In this document: piece by piece, positions 55,463 through 63,396 of the stretch
Layout: each line of letters begins with the position of its first letter
Position numbering within the stretch: the stretch's first letter is position 1
Origin: Saprospiraceae bacterium
GTDB lineage: Bacteria > Bacteroidota > Bacteroidia > Chitinophagales > Saprospiraceae
Reading direction: 5' to 3'
DNA length: 64,000 nt
Assembly: GCA_016722295.1 (NCBI GenBank)
Contig: JADKGL010000026.1
Location: 372,001-436,000 of the forward strand
Notes under the pieces: generated by a model
Told to the model about the DNA's origin: nothing
The model's input: the letters and a program-made list of their open reading frames with translations, nothing else
The model's database searches: none
Made by a program: the position numbers and the translations under genes

Positions 55463-56527
55463 ATGTATTATGTGATTCTTTGCTTTCTCACTTCATTTAC
55501 GCTCACTTTTGTAGCTATCCCTTCGATAATCAATATCGCAAAGGTAAAACGACTTATGGATGAGCCGGGCGAAAGAAGATCTCATAAAGTGAGCATCCCA
55601 ACTTTAGGTGGTATAGCTATTTTTGCAGGTGTTGTTTTTTCAATAGTCATGTGGACTCCTTTTCAGGTGTTTGGGAATATGCAGTATATTTTATGTGCTT
55701 TTATTATTATTTTTTTGATTGGAGCTAAAGATGATATTGTGCCAATGCCTCCATTTAAGAAAATGGCAGGTCAATTATTCGCATGTGCTATTCTTGTTTT
55801 TCAAGCGAATATTCGGATTACAAGCTTTTATGGAATTTTTGATATTCAGACTTTGCCATATTGGGTAAGTGTACTATTATCGATATTCACGCTTATTGTA
55901 ATCATTAATTCGATCAATCTTATCGATGGCATCAATGGATTAAGTGCTAGTGTGGGAATATTGATATCCTTTACATTTGGCATGTGGTTTTTGGTGACAG
56001 AACAAATTGTATTAGCTATTATAGCATTTGCTTTAATTGGCGCATTAGTCGCATTTTTAAAATACAATGTGACTCCTGCAAAAATATTTATGGGTGATAC
56101 TGGTTCTTTGCTTGTAGGAATAACTTGTGCTATATTAACTATTCAATTTATTGAATTGCATCGCTCGTTGTCAATGGAAGACTATAAAGTAACAGCAGCT
56201 CCAGCAGTAGCTATTGGTGTTTTATTTATTCCACTTTTTGATACATTGCGAGTATTCATATTGCGGATATTAAAGGGACGATCTCCAATGTCTCCAGATC
56301 GACTTCACGTACACCATATTATTGTAGATTCTGGATTTTCACATTTGCAAACTACTTTTATTTTGATTACAATAAATCTCTTTGTAATCTTAATAACTGT
56401 AAAATTTCAGTCTACAGGTAATTTATTTTTATTAATGATATTATTATTAATTGGTTTAGTTTTTAATGGCATCCTTTATTTGCAAAATCAAAGGAACACC
56501 TCTCGATTACATACTATTAGCCAATAA
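55463..56527 (+). CDS. WecA/MraY-family undecaprenyl-phosphate sugar-1-phosphate transferase
   Basis: 354 aa from MYYVILCFLTSF, with about ten membrane helices. Motifs: MDEPGERRSHKVSIPTLGG (about 34-52), the Asp-rich IGAKDDIVPMPPFKKM, NSINLIDGINGLSASVGI (nucleophile loop), FMGDTGSLLVG, and DRLHVHHIIVDSGFS, the HIHH-type motif typical of WecA/WbpL/TagO rather than MraY. It transfers a sugar-1-phosphate from a UDP-sugar to undecaprenyl phosphate, starting a cell-surface polysaccharide. It stands alone; no polysaccharide cluster is in the window. Confidence 0.92.
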   Translation: MYYVILCFLTSFTLTFVAIPSIINIAKVKRLMDEPGERRSHKVSIPTLGGIAIFAGVVFSIVMWTPFQVFGNMQYILCAFIIIFLIGAKDDIVPMPPFKKMAGQLFACAILVFQANIRITSFYGIFDIQTLPYWVSVLLSIFTLIVIINSINLIDGINGLSASVGILISFTFGMWFLVTEQIVLAIIAFALIGALVAFLKYNVTPAKIFMGDTGSLLVGITCAILTIQFIELHRSLSMEDYKVTAAPAVAIGVLFIPLFDTLRVFILRILKGRSPMSPDRLHVHHIIVDSGFSHLQTTFILITINLFVILITVKFQSTGNLFLLMILLLIGLVFNGILYLQNQRNTSRLHTISQ

Positions 56528-56540
56528 TTAAATTAAAAAT

Positions 56541-57752
56541 CTATTTAAAATTTATAAGTAAAGAAACAATATCAGAATTTAGATCTGTATTTCGTTCATA
56601 ATGTAAATATCGCAACTCTAAACGCTCCCAATATTTTACACCAAAAACCCCATCCAAAGGTTTCCATTTCATCCCCACGCCAATACCATGACTTTTAAAT
56701 GCTGATAAATCATAATCACTTGAATAATATGCCTGTGAGATCGAATGTTCTTTATATCCTGCAAAAGCATCGATCGCTGTTTGTTGATAGTATCTGTAAC
56801 TTGGTGTAATGGTTAAAAACGGATTGATTTTAATAGGCATCTCGAGTTCGACTGTATGGGCAGTGAGTCCCCAATCATCTCTATAAAATCGATAAAAAGT
56901 CCTCCCCACAATGTGATCACCAAAAAAATAATTTGCTCTAAATCCAATGGGAAGTTTCATCCGTGAACTTGGTAATTTTTCAACAAAAACTTTGCTTGTA
57001 TCGCTAAAATAAACACGATGATATGGTGTTGATAGTTGTCCTTTCTGAACATTTGGTTCTGCGATTAAGGCAACTTGAAATCTTTTGTTGAGAATATGAG
57101 ATAATGCTAATGAAAGATCAAATGTATTTCTAGCTTTACTCGCATTATTTTCTTCTTTTCTTCCTTGTCCGGGCACTCTAGCTGCTCTGAGTTCAATTGG
57201 CAAAATGAGTTCCCATTGGTCTAGAAATACACTTGCTTTAGCATTGAAATCTGTTTGTTTTTTATTGAAGGTTTTCCCATAATTAACATTCGTTCCAAAT
57301 GAAGTGTAATCCCATTCTGCTGAAAATGAAACTCCAGCTCCAAATTGGTTACCAGTTTTATGATTGTTTACATTCCATGAAACTGATGGATAGAATCTCT
57401 GATCATTAGATGAAGCGCCACTTCTTGTGGAAGGATCTATATTATCTGATGAAGCAGAAGTGTACGTATCGAATCCAAGCTCTAAGCCAATTTTATGGGT
57501 TCGATTTTTACTATCATTATGGCTAAAATACAGGTCAAAAGAATTGGAACTGTCATTTAATTTTTCTGTACCAGTGCCTCCAGTTACAGCAGAATGATTT
57601 CCATTTTGGTTATAATAGCTGCTTATAAAAGTTGCTTCTTCAAATTTTAATTTTTTGAGTTTAAATTTCGAAGAGCTTGATTCTAATGACTGAGAATAAA
57701 GAGACAATATTTTGAATAATACAAGTAGTATTACTAGATTTATTTTTTTCAT
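56541..57752 (-). CDS. DUF3570 outer-membrane protein
   Basis: 403 aa from MKKINLVILLVLFKILSLYSQ (signal peptide). The frame is open further upstream, but that segment overlaps the DUF4266 gene. The rest is a series of amphipathic beta strands (KFEEATFISSYYNQNGNHSAVTGG, SFDLYFSHND, GLELGFDTYTSASSDNIDPSTRSGASS, HGIGVGMKWKPLDGVFGVKYWERLELRYLHYERNTDL), as in DUF3570, ending in a typical outer-membrane strand. It is a predicted beta-barrel. It is last in a minus-strand operon with thioredoxin, ApbE and DUF4266, an arrangement I recognise from other bacteria. Confidence 0.88.
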   Translation of the reverse strand: MKKINLVILLVLFKILSLYSQSLESSSSKFKLKKLKFEEATFISSYYNQNGNHSAVTGGTGTEKLNDSSNSFDLYFSHNDSKNRTHKIGLELGFDTYTSASSDNIDPSTRSGASSNDQRFYPSVSWNVNNHKTGNQFGAGVSFSAEWDYTSFGTNVNYGKTFNKKQTDFNAKASVFLDQWELILPIELRAARVPGQGRKEENNASKARNTFDLSLALSHILNKRFQVALIAEPNVQKGQLSTPYHRVYFSDTSKVFVEKLPSSRMKLPIGFRANYFFGDHIVGRTFYRFYRDDWGLTAHTVELEMPIKINPFLTITPSYRYYQQTAIDAFAGYKEHSISQAYYSSDYDLSAFKSHGIGVGMKWKPLDGVFGVKYWERLELRYLHYERNTDLNSDIVSLLINFK

Positions 57753-57768
57753 TTTTAAAAAATTAATT

Positions 57769-57984
57769 TTAATTGCAACCGCACCCGCCACCTGATTTAC
57801 CACCTGTCGCTCCTGCAGCTCCTTCTCTATAAAGTTGGAAAGCGTTTTCAAATTTTTGTCCAGCTTTCAATGATAATTCCATATCGCTATCATTGATATA
57901 CATTCTTTGATATTCTGAAACAGTTGCACAAGAACTCAAGCCTATAATGAGTAGGACTATTGCAAACAAGATTTTATTTTTCAT
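57769..57984 (-). CDS. DUF4266 small lipoprotein, candidate flavin carrier
   Basis: 71 aa. Lipobox LSSC with Cys19, then TVSEYQRMYINDSDMELS, and a C-terminus LYREGAAGATGGKSGGGCGCN, which matches DUF4266 (Gly-rich end with a Cys pair). EGAAGAT (54-60) resembles the D-G-x-S/T-G-A-T site to which ApbE attaches FMN through Thr, and apbE is the immediately upstream gene (the two touch at 57984/57985). It is anchored to a membrane facing the periplasm. Flavinylation of Thr60 is inference; a role for GCGC in metal or thiol chemistry is also possible. Confidence 0.85.
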   Translation of the reverse strand: MKNKILFAIVLLIIGLSSCATVSEYQRMYINDSDMELSLKAGQKFENAFQLYREGAAGATGGKSGGGCGCN

Positions 57985-58908
57985 CTATTTACTATTTATA
58001 TTTTTTGAAGTATAAATTTCGCCGAGATCATCTATGATGATACATGCCAGATCTTTGATTTGATTTACCATAAAAAGCCCAGCTTCAATTCCCATTACCA
58101 TGACTGGCGTTGCCATGGCATCAGCTATTTCTGCATTGTTACAGATAATTGTGACACTTGATATTCCAGTGATTGGTAATCCTGTTTTTGGATTGATGGT
58201 ATGAGAATATTTTTTGTCATTTATCGTGATAAATTTTTCATAATTGCCACTTGTAGCGATAGCTTTATTTGAAATATTCATTTGGGCAAACGATTTAATT
58301 TTTTCATTGGGATCTGCTATGCCTACAGTCCATTGTTTGCCATTGGTTTGTGTGCCCCAAGTGCAAAGATCACCAGATGCATTCACGATTCCATTCTGGA
58401 CACCAAGTTCTTGCAATTTTCGTTTCGCCATTTCAGCAGCATAACCTTTGCCAATGCCACCAAATCCAATTCGCATGCCTTTTTCTTTTAAGAAAACAGT
58501 TGTGTTTTTTTCATCTAGGATAATGTTGTTATAATTGATCAGTCGCACACTTTTTTTTGCTATTTCTACTGAAGGAAGAGACTTCATGGCGATATCAAAA
58601 TTCCAAAGTGATTTATCTATCGAACCATAACTAAGATCAAAAGCTCCTTGCGTAATCTTTGAGATTCGATTTGCTCTTTGGATCAATTGAAACACTTCGA
58701 GATCCACGACAACTGGAGTGATTCCTGCATTTCGATTGATTTCATTTGTCTGACTTTCTTCGCTAAATGTAGTTAGTAATTTTTCTATTCTTTGAATTTC
58801 TTTAATAGCAACTTCGATGTGATCATCTGCCAATTGTTGGTTTTCTGCTATGACACAAATTTCAAATTGATTGCCCATCAACTTTTTTTGTTTGCGAAAT
58901 AATTCCAT
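57985..58908 (-). CDS. apbE: FAD:protein FMN transferase
   Basis: 307 aa. Seen: LMGNQFEICVIA, EIQRIEKLLTTFSEESQTNEIN, GAFDLSYGSI, GFGGIGKGYAAEMAKRKL (about 153-170), NASGDLCTWGT, and YSHTINPKTGLPITG with the catalytic region, then DAMATPVMVMG. It transfers FMN from FAD to a Ser or Thr of a partner protein. No clear signal peptide or lipobox at the N-terminus (MELFRKQKKL), unlike most periplasmic ApbEs, so its location is uncertain. Operon: thioredoxin, apbE, DUF4266, DUF3570. Confidence 0.92.
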   Translation of the reverse strand: MELFRKQKKLMGNQFEICVIAENQQLADDHIEVAIKEIQRIEKLLTTFSEESQTNEINRNAGITPVVVDLEVFQLIQRANRISKITQGAFDLSYGSIDKSLWNFDIAMKSLPSVEIAKKSVRLINYNNIILDEKNTTVFLKEKGMRIGFGGIGKGYAAEMAKRKLQELGVQNGIVNASGDLCTWGTQTNGKQWTVGIADPNEKIKSFAQMNISNKAIATSGNYEKFITINDKKYSHTINPKTGLPITGISSVTIICNNAEIADAMATPVMVMGIEAGLFMVNQIKDLACIIIDDLGEIYTSKNINSK

Positions 58909-58921
58909 TCTAACGAAAAAG

Positions 58922-59354
58922 CTATTTAATTAGACTTAATTCTTGCAAGAACTTTTCTGCAGATACTTTAGGTAGACCTTCCCAGGTTTTTATAATTTCT
59001 GCTTTGTCATTAAGTAATATCGTCATTGGAAAAATCGCATTTTTATTATATTGTGCTGCCAAGATTTCATTTTGTGTTTTGATTGTATCTGGCAATTTAT
59101 TTTTCTTTTTTCGTGGAAAATCTGCATTAACTAAAATCAAAATTTTTTTCAGAATAGTTTATAAACTGTTGAGAGCTAAAATAATCTCGTTTCATTTTGA
59201 TACAAGGCACACACCAATCCGATCCTGAAAAACTGAGTAAGATATATTTATGTTGCGCTTTCGCTTCTAATTTCGCTTGATTAAAGTCTGTTAACCAATT
59301 AGGCGAAGTGCTATTAAGCATAAATTGGACTAAAAATAAAATTAAGTACATCAT
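58922..59354 (-). pseudogene. thioredoxin-like protein, +1 frameshift in a homopolymer
   Basis: First frame (59354 to 59127): short signal MMYLILFLVQFMLNS, then HKYILLSFSGSDWCVPCIKM with a CVPC redox pair, ending in the shifted frame after FINYSEKN. Second frame (59140 to 58922): ILVNADFPRKKKNKLP, NKNAIFPMTILLNDKAEIIKTWEG with the cis-Pro, ending LQELSLIK. Removing one T from the four-T tract on the coding strand (near 59139-59142) gives FINYSEKNLILVNADFPR and a normal, roughly 145-aa exported thioredoxin. First gene of the ApbE/DUF4266/DUF3570 operon, so it probably keeps a partner thiol reduced. The lesion may be an error. Confidence 0.85.
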
Positions 59355-59594
59355 GTCACAATAACATGGAAATGTATAAATTGATTATATGATAGCATTG
59401 ATTTTTTATTTTTAATCAGCTAAAGTGGACAAAATAAATTATTTAAGTTTGAGAATCAATGACGAAATCTTACATTCATAATTTACTAGGAAAATCAAAT
59501 CCAATTTTTTTGAAAACAAACTAAGTAAAGTATTGTATAAATCTAGTGTGATTGGAATCAGATAATGAAAAAACGTTATTTATTTGATAATCTA

Positions 59595-59625
59595 TTTTGA
59601 AATTGGATCATGTATTTTAACTTTG
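59595..59625 (+). promoter_or_regulatory. promoter of pckA with both -33 and -7 elements
   Basis: TTTTG (59595-59599) and TAACTTTG (59618-59625) are 18 bases apart, a good Bacteroidota promoter. The -7 lies within the first codons of the longest pckA frame (ATG 59610), so the real start must be downstream, ATG 59652. Confidence 0.6.
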
Positions 59626-59651
59626 CATTTGAATCAAAACAATTGGAACAA

Positions 59652-61262
59652 ATGGCTATCACAGGAAAGATTTCTTCTCGATCAGATTTGAGTCATTTTG
59701 GCATAAAGGATTATACTACAGCATATTGTAATTTATCTCCAGCAGAACTTATTCAACAAAGCCTTGATAAGAAAATGGCGGTGCTTAGTGATACAGGTGC
59801 TTTGTGTGTTAATACAGGAAAATTTACAGGCAGAAGTCCAGATGATAAATTTACTGTGGACAATGCAATTACACATGACACTGTGCATTGGAGTAAGTTC
59901 AATATAGCTATTTCTCAGGAGAAGTTTGATAAGTTGTGGGCTAAAGTATGTACTTATTTCGCCGGAAAGGAAGTATTTGTTCAAGATAACTTTGCCTGTG
60001 CTGATATGCGATATCGAATTAGTGTCCGCATATTTGCAGAATATCCATGGAGTGCACAGTTTGCTGGAAACATGTTCATAAGACCAAAAGCTGAAGAAAT
60101 CGAAGGATTTGAACCAGAATGGTGTATTTATTGTGCTCCTGGCTTTCTAGCAATACCTGAAGTGGACGGTACAAGACAATCTAATTTCTCTATGATTGAT
60201 TTTGCTACCAAGCGAATTATCATTGGTGGCAGTGGTTACACCGGAGAAATAAAAAAATCAATTTTTACGATTCTCAATTATTTATTGCCTGAGGAAAAAG
60301 GTGTTTTGTCCATGCATTGTTCGGCAAATATTGGCAAGGAAGGAGATTCCACAATATTTTTTGGATTGTCAGGGACAGGAAAAACGACATTATCAGCTGA
60401 TCCAAATCGAGGATTGATTGGTGATGATGAACATGGTTGGTCTGATACTGGTGTTTTTAATTTTGAGGGAGGATGTTATGCAAAAACAATTGATCTCACT
60501 GAAGAGAAAGAGCCTGATATCTATCATGCGATCAAACCTGAAGCAATATTGGAAAATATCGCTTTTTATCCAAATAGTAATAAACCCGATTATTCAGATA
60601 AATCTATAACAGAAAATACAAGAGTTTCATACCCTCTATCTCATATACGAAATGCAGTATTCCCATCGTTAGGAGGTCATCCTAAAAATATATTTTTCTT
60701 GACTTGTGACGCTTATGGTATTTTACCTCCGATATCTAAATTGACCACAGGGCAAGCCATGTATCATTTTATTTCGGGTTATACAGCTAAGGTCGCAGGA
60801 ACAGAAGCAGGTGTCACAGAACCTAAAGCGACTTTTTCTGCTTGCTTTGGTGCACCTTTCTTACCTCTTCATCCGACAAAATATGCAGCGCAATTAGGAG
60901 TTAAAATCGATACCTATAAGCCGAATATATGGTTGATCAATACTGGTTGGTCTGGAGGTGCGTATGGAGTAGGTAGTCGTATGAAATTAAGTTATACAAG
61001 AGCAATGATTACAGCAGCATTGGCTGGGGAGTTAAATACTATAGACTACGATACAGATTCAGTATTTGGTTTGTTTTTTCCAAAGACTTGTCCAAACGTT
61101 CCTTCTGAATTATTAAATCCAAGAAATACATGGATAGATAAAACAGCTTACGATGTACAAGCACAAAAATTAGCCGATTTGTTTAATAAGAATTTTGAAC
61201 AGTACAAATCAAAAGCATCAGAAGAAATTTTGGCCGCTAGTCCGAAGAAGACAATTGTATAA
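59652..61262 (+). CDS. pckA: ATP-dependent phosphoenolpyruvate carboxykinase
   Basis: Converts oxaloacetate and ATP to PEP and CO2 (gluconeogenesis). 536 aa from MAITGKISSRSDLSHFG, matching the family's usual N-terminus and length (about 535-540). Seen: NTGKFTGRSPDDKF (oxaloacetate-binding Arg), VQDNFACADMRYRISVR, SMHCSANIG, the kinase P-loop IFFGLSGTGKTTLSADP with metal Asp in LIGDDEHGW, and the adenine-binding part NTGWSGGAYGVGSRMKLSYTRAM. The 14 extra codons from ATG 59610 overlap the promoter and are discounted. Confidence 0.95.
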   Translation: MAITGKISSRSDLSHFGIKDYTTAYCNLSPAELIQQSLDKKMAVLSDTGALCVNTGKFTGRSPDDKFTVDNAITHDTVHWSKFNIAISQEKFDKLWAKVCTYFAGKEVFVQDNFACADMRYRISVRIFAEYPWSAQFAGNMFIRPKAEEIEGFEPEWCIYCAPGFLAIPEVDGTRQSNFSMIDFATKRIIIGGSGYTGEIKKSIFTILNYLLPEEKGVLSMHCSANIGKEGDSTIFFGLSGTGKTTLSADPNRGLIGDDEHGWSDTGVFNFEGGCYAKTIDLTEEKEPDIYHAIKPEAILENIAFYPNSNKPDYSDKSITENTRVSYPLSHIRNAVFPSLGGHPKNIFFLTCDAYGILPPISKLTTGQAMYHFISGYTAKVAGTEAGVTEPKATFSACFGAPFLPLHPTKYAAQLGVKIDTYKPNIWLINTGWSGGAYGVGSRMKLSYTRAMITAALAGELNTIDYDTDSVFGLFFPKTCPNVPSELLNPRNTWIDKTAYDVQAQKLADLFNKNFEQYKSKASEEILAASPKKTIV

Positions 61263-61303
61263 ATACAATCTTGAACGTGATATATTTGATTGTGATTTCT
61301 AAA

Positions 61304-61330
61304 AGGTGATATCATTTGGTGAAATCACCT
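61304..61330 (-). terminator. possible terminator of the M48-like peptidase gene
   Basis: A 7-bp stem AGGTGAT/ATCACCT around a 13-base loop; on the minus strand it is followed by TTTTAG. The stem touches the gene's stop codon. Confidence 0.4.
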
Positions 61331-62082
61331 CACCATTGTATTGCCTCACCATTTTTCTTCAACCATTGCTCAGCTTCCATATAGTTTGGCATAACTTTTT
61401 CTACTAAAGTCCAATACTGACTTGAATGATTGTGGTGAACCAAATGAGCCAATTCATGAACAATTATATAATCTAAAATAGCTGTTGGCGCAAGTAGGAG
61501 TCGTGAGGAAATACTGATTGTTTTATTCGTACTACAAGAACCCCAATTACTTTGATTATTTCGAAGATTGATGCGTATAATTTCTTTTTTAAAATGAAGA
61601 TTATTCCATTCATTCACTCTTTTTGTAACTGCAGGAAGATAAAGAGCTGAGAATATTTTACTCAATAAAGTAGAGATTGCTTTTTGTCTTTGGACAATTG
61701 TGGCTGATTGTGGAATGGTGATTTCTATTACTTGTTGAATTAGTTTTCCACTTGCAGATTTTCGATCATCTACTTCTATAATTTTGAAAATATATTCTTT
61801 GTCATAAATTTTTAAAACATCATTAGTCCTATATTCTTTAGGGATGTAGCGATTTTTTAGATCATCATTCTTTGAAAGTTTTTTATGTATCCAAAGCCTT
61901 GCCCATTCAATGTGTTTTTCTTTAACAACTGGAGGTGTAAGTATTGGGACACGTAGGATGGCTTTATCTTTTGCTAATGAAATCCGAACTGACATTCGCC
62001 AATCATAATGGATTTCAAGAGACATCATGATACCTCCAACTTCTATTTGTGTGCGCTCTTTAGCAGGTAAAATTTTAGGCAT
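61330..62082 (-). CDS. YgjP/SprT-like (DUF45, M48-type) metallopeptidase
   Basis: 250 aa from MPKILPAKER. N-terminal beta region (IHYDWRMSVRISLAKDKAILRVP), a helical middle, then RINLRNNQSNWGSCSTNKTISISSRLLLAPTAILDYIIVHELAHLVHHNHSSQYWTLVEKVMP, the DUF45 hallmark with HELAH zinc site and the second HNHS..YW motif. Family members include the UTP pyrophosphatase/putative peptidase YgjP. Substrate unknown. Its 5' end overlaps the serC 3' end by 8 bases (20 if the upstream ATG at 62094 is used), so it is in the serC operon. Confidence 0.85.
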   Translation of the reverse strand: MPKILPAKERTQIEVGGIMMSLEIHYDWRMSVRISLAKDKAILRVPILTPPVVKEKHIEWARLWIHKKLSKNDDLKNRYIPKEYRTNDVLKIYDKEYIFKIIEVDDRKSASGKLIQQVIEITIPQSATIVQRQKAISTLLSKIFSALYLPAVTKRVNEWNNLHFKKEIIRINLRNNQSNWGSCSTNKTISISSRLLLAPTAILDYIIVHELAHLVHHNHSSQYWTLVEKVMPNYMEAEQWLKKNGEAIQW

Positions 62083-63145
62083 TTTGTGATTCAAATTCTT
62101 GCATCAAGGATACCAATGCATTCACACTATCGAGTCCTAATGCATTGTATAAACTTGCTCTAAATCCTCCCACTGATCTATGACCAGCTAAGCCGACACA
62201 TTGCGCTTTTTTACAAGCTTCCAAAAATAGGCTTTCATGCGCTGGATTTTTGGCGACAAATACTACATTCATCTTAGATCGATCTTCTGAGCGAACTGTT
62301 CCTGTGAAACATGAATTGCGGTCTATTTCTGCATACAAAGTCGCAGCTTTCTCGTCATTTCTTTGTGCCATGGCCTTTGTGCCGCCCATTTTTTTAATCC
62401 ATCGCATGGTCAACATGGACACATAAATAGGGAATACTGGTGGTGTATTATACATTGAGCCTTTATCTACATGGGTCTTGTAGTCTAACATAGCAGGTAA
62501 CTTCCTTCCTGCACGCTGCAGTAAAGATTTTTTAATCACCACTAATGTAACTCCTGCTGGACCAAGATTTTTTTGTGCTCCAGCATAAATCAGATCAAAT
62601 TGATTGCCATCAACAGGTCTGCTGAATAAATCTGAAGACATATCGCAAACCATAGGTATCGGCGAATTTGGCCAAAAATGATATTGCGAACCATAAATTG
62701 TGTTATTTGAAGTAATATGCAAATAAGCTGCATCAGCAGGTATGCTGTAATTGCGGGGAATATGCCTGAATTGATCCTCTTCACTTGATGCAATGACTTC
62801 AGGAATTCCGAAATTTTTAGCTTCTTTAATGGCTCCAGTAGCCCAAACACCTGTGTTGATATAAGCCGCTTTCTCCCCATCTTTTAATAGATTCATTGGA
62901 ATCATATAAAATTGAGAACTTGCTCCTCCGGTTAGAAACAAGACGGCATATTCATCTCCAATGCCAAACAACTCTTTTACAAGTTGCTCAGATTCTGCCA
63001 TAACTGCTTCAAAATCCTTACTTCGATGAGATATTTCTAAAAGAGAAAGTCCATTTCCATTAAAATCTTTAATTGCTTCAATAGCTCCTTCAAGAACTTC
63101 AGACGGCAAAATAGCAGGACCTGCGTAAAAATTATGTTTTTTCAT
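62075..63145 (-). CDS. serC: phosphoserine aminotransferase
   Basis: PLP enzyme converting 3-phosphohydroxypyruvate to phosphoserine (serine synthesis; also vitamin B6). 356 aa from MKKHNFYAGPAILPSEV, the family's start. Seen: LEISHRSKDFEAVM, FLTGGASSQFYMIPMNLL, CDMSSDLFSRPVD, Schiff-base Lys in LIYAGAQKNLGPAGVTLVVI, NTPPVFPIYVSMLTMRWI, and GHRSVGGFRASLYNALG. The frame extends to 63166 with a TTG, but the -7 element lies there. Complete and normal. Confidence 0.95.
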   Translation of the reverse strand: MKKHNFYAGPAILPSEVLEGAIEAIKDFNGNGLSLLEISHRSKDFEAVMAESEQLVKELFGIGDEYAVLFLTGGASSQFYMIPMNLLKDGEKAAYINTGVWATGAIKEAKNFGIPEVIASSEEDQFRHIPRNYSIPADAAYLHITSNNTIYGSQYHFWPNSPIPMVCDMSSDLFSRPVDGNQFDLIYAGAQKNLGPAGVTLVVIKKSLLQRAGRKLPAMLDYKTHVDKGSMYNTPPVFPIYVSMLTMRWIKKMGGTKAMAQRNDEKAATLYAEIDRNSCFTGTVRSEDRSKMNVVFVAKNPAHESLFLEACKKAQCVGLAGHRSVGGFRASLYNALGLDSVNALVSLMQEFESQNA

Positions 63146-63163
63146 TCTTAACTTTTTGCTGTG

Positions 63164-63171
63164 CAAAGTTA
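63164..63171 (-). promoter_or_regulatory. -7 promoter element of serC
   Basis: TAACTTTG on the minus strand (exact TAnnTTTG) ends 18 bases before the serC ATG at 63145, and overlaps the upstream TTG, excluding it as start. Confidence 0.5.
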
Positions 63172-63344
63172 ATCAAAACTCAATGAATAGGTCATTGTTT
63201 CTCAATTCCCAAAGCTAGAATTGAAAATTTGCCCTGAAATCCCAATTTATAAAAGTAGTCGATCCTTTTAGAAAACGTTACTTTTGCTTCAACCCAACGT
63301 CTTGTTAATACTTATTTTTTTACTGAAAATAAGTTGAATTATTA

Positions 63345-63352
63345 TAGATTTG
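63345..63352 (+). promoter_or_regulatory. -7 promoter element of gltA
   Basis: TAGATTTG matches TAnnTTTG, 44 bases before the gltA ATG. No convincing -33 element at normal spacing. Confidence 0.4.
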
Positions 63353-63396
63353 CGTTTTGTTTTTATTACAATTTATAAAGAGATTTTTTAAGGTAA

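Noticed and set aside
56541..57851. Longer DUF3570 frame starting at 57851
   Set aside because: It would overlap most of the DUF4266 gene and bury the signal peptide; ATG 57752 is right.
59355..59594. Gene or RNA between the thioredoxin and pckA genes
   Set aside because: AT-rich with no open frame of note and no stable hairpin visible.
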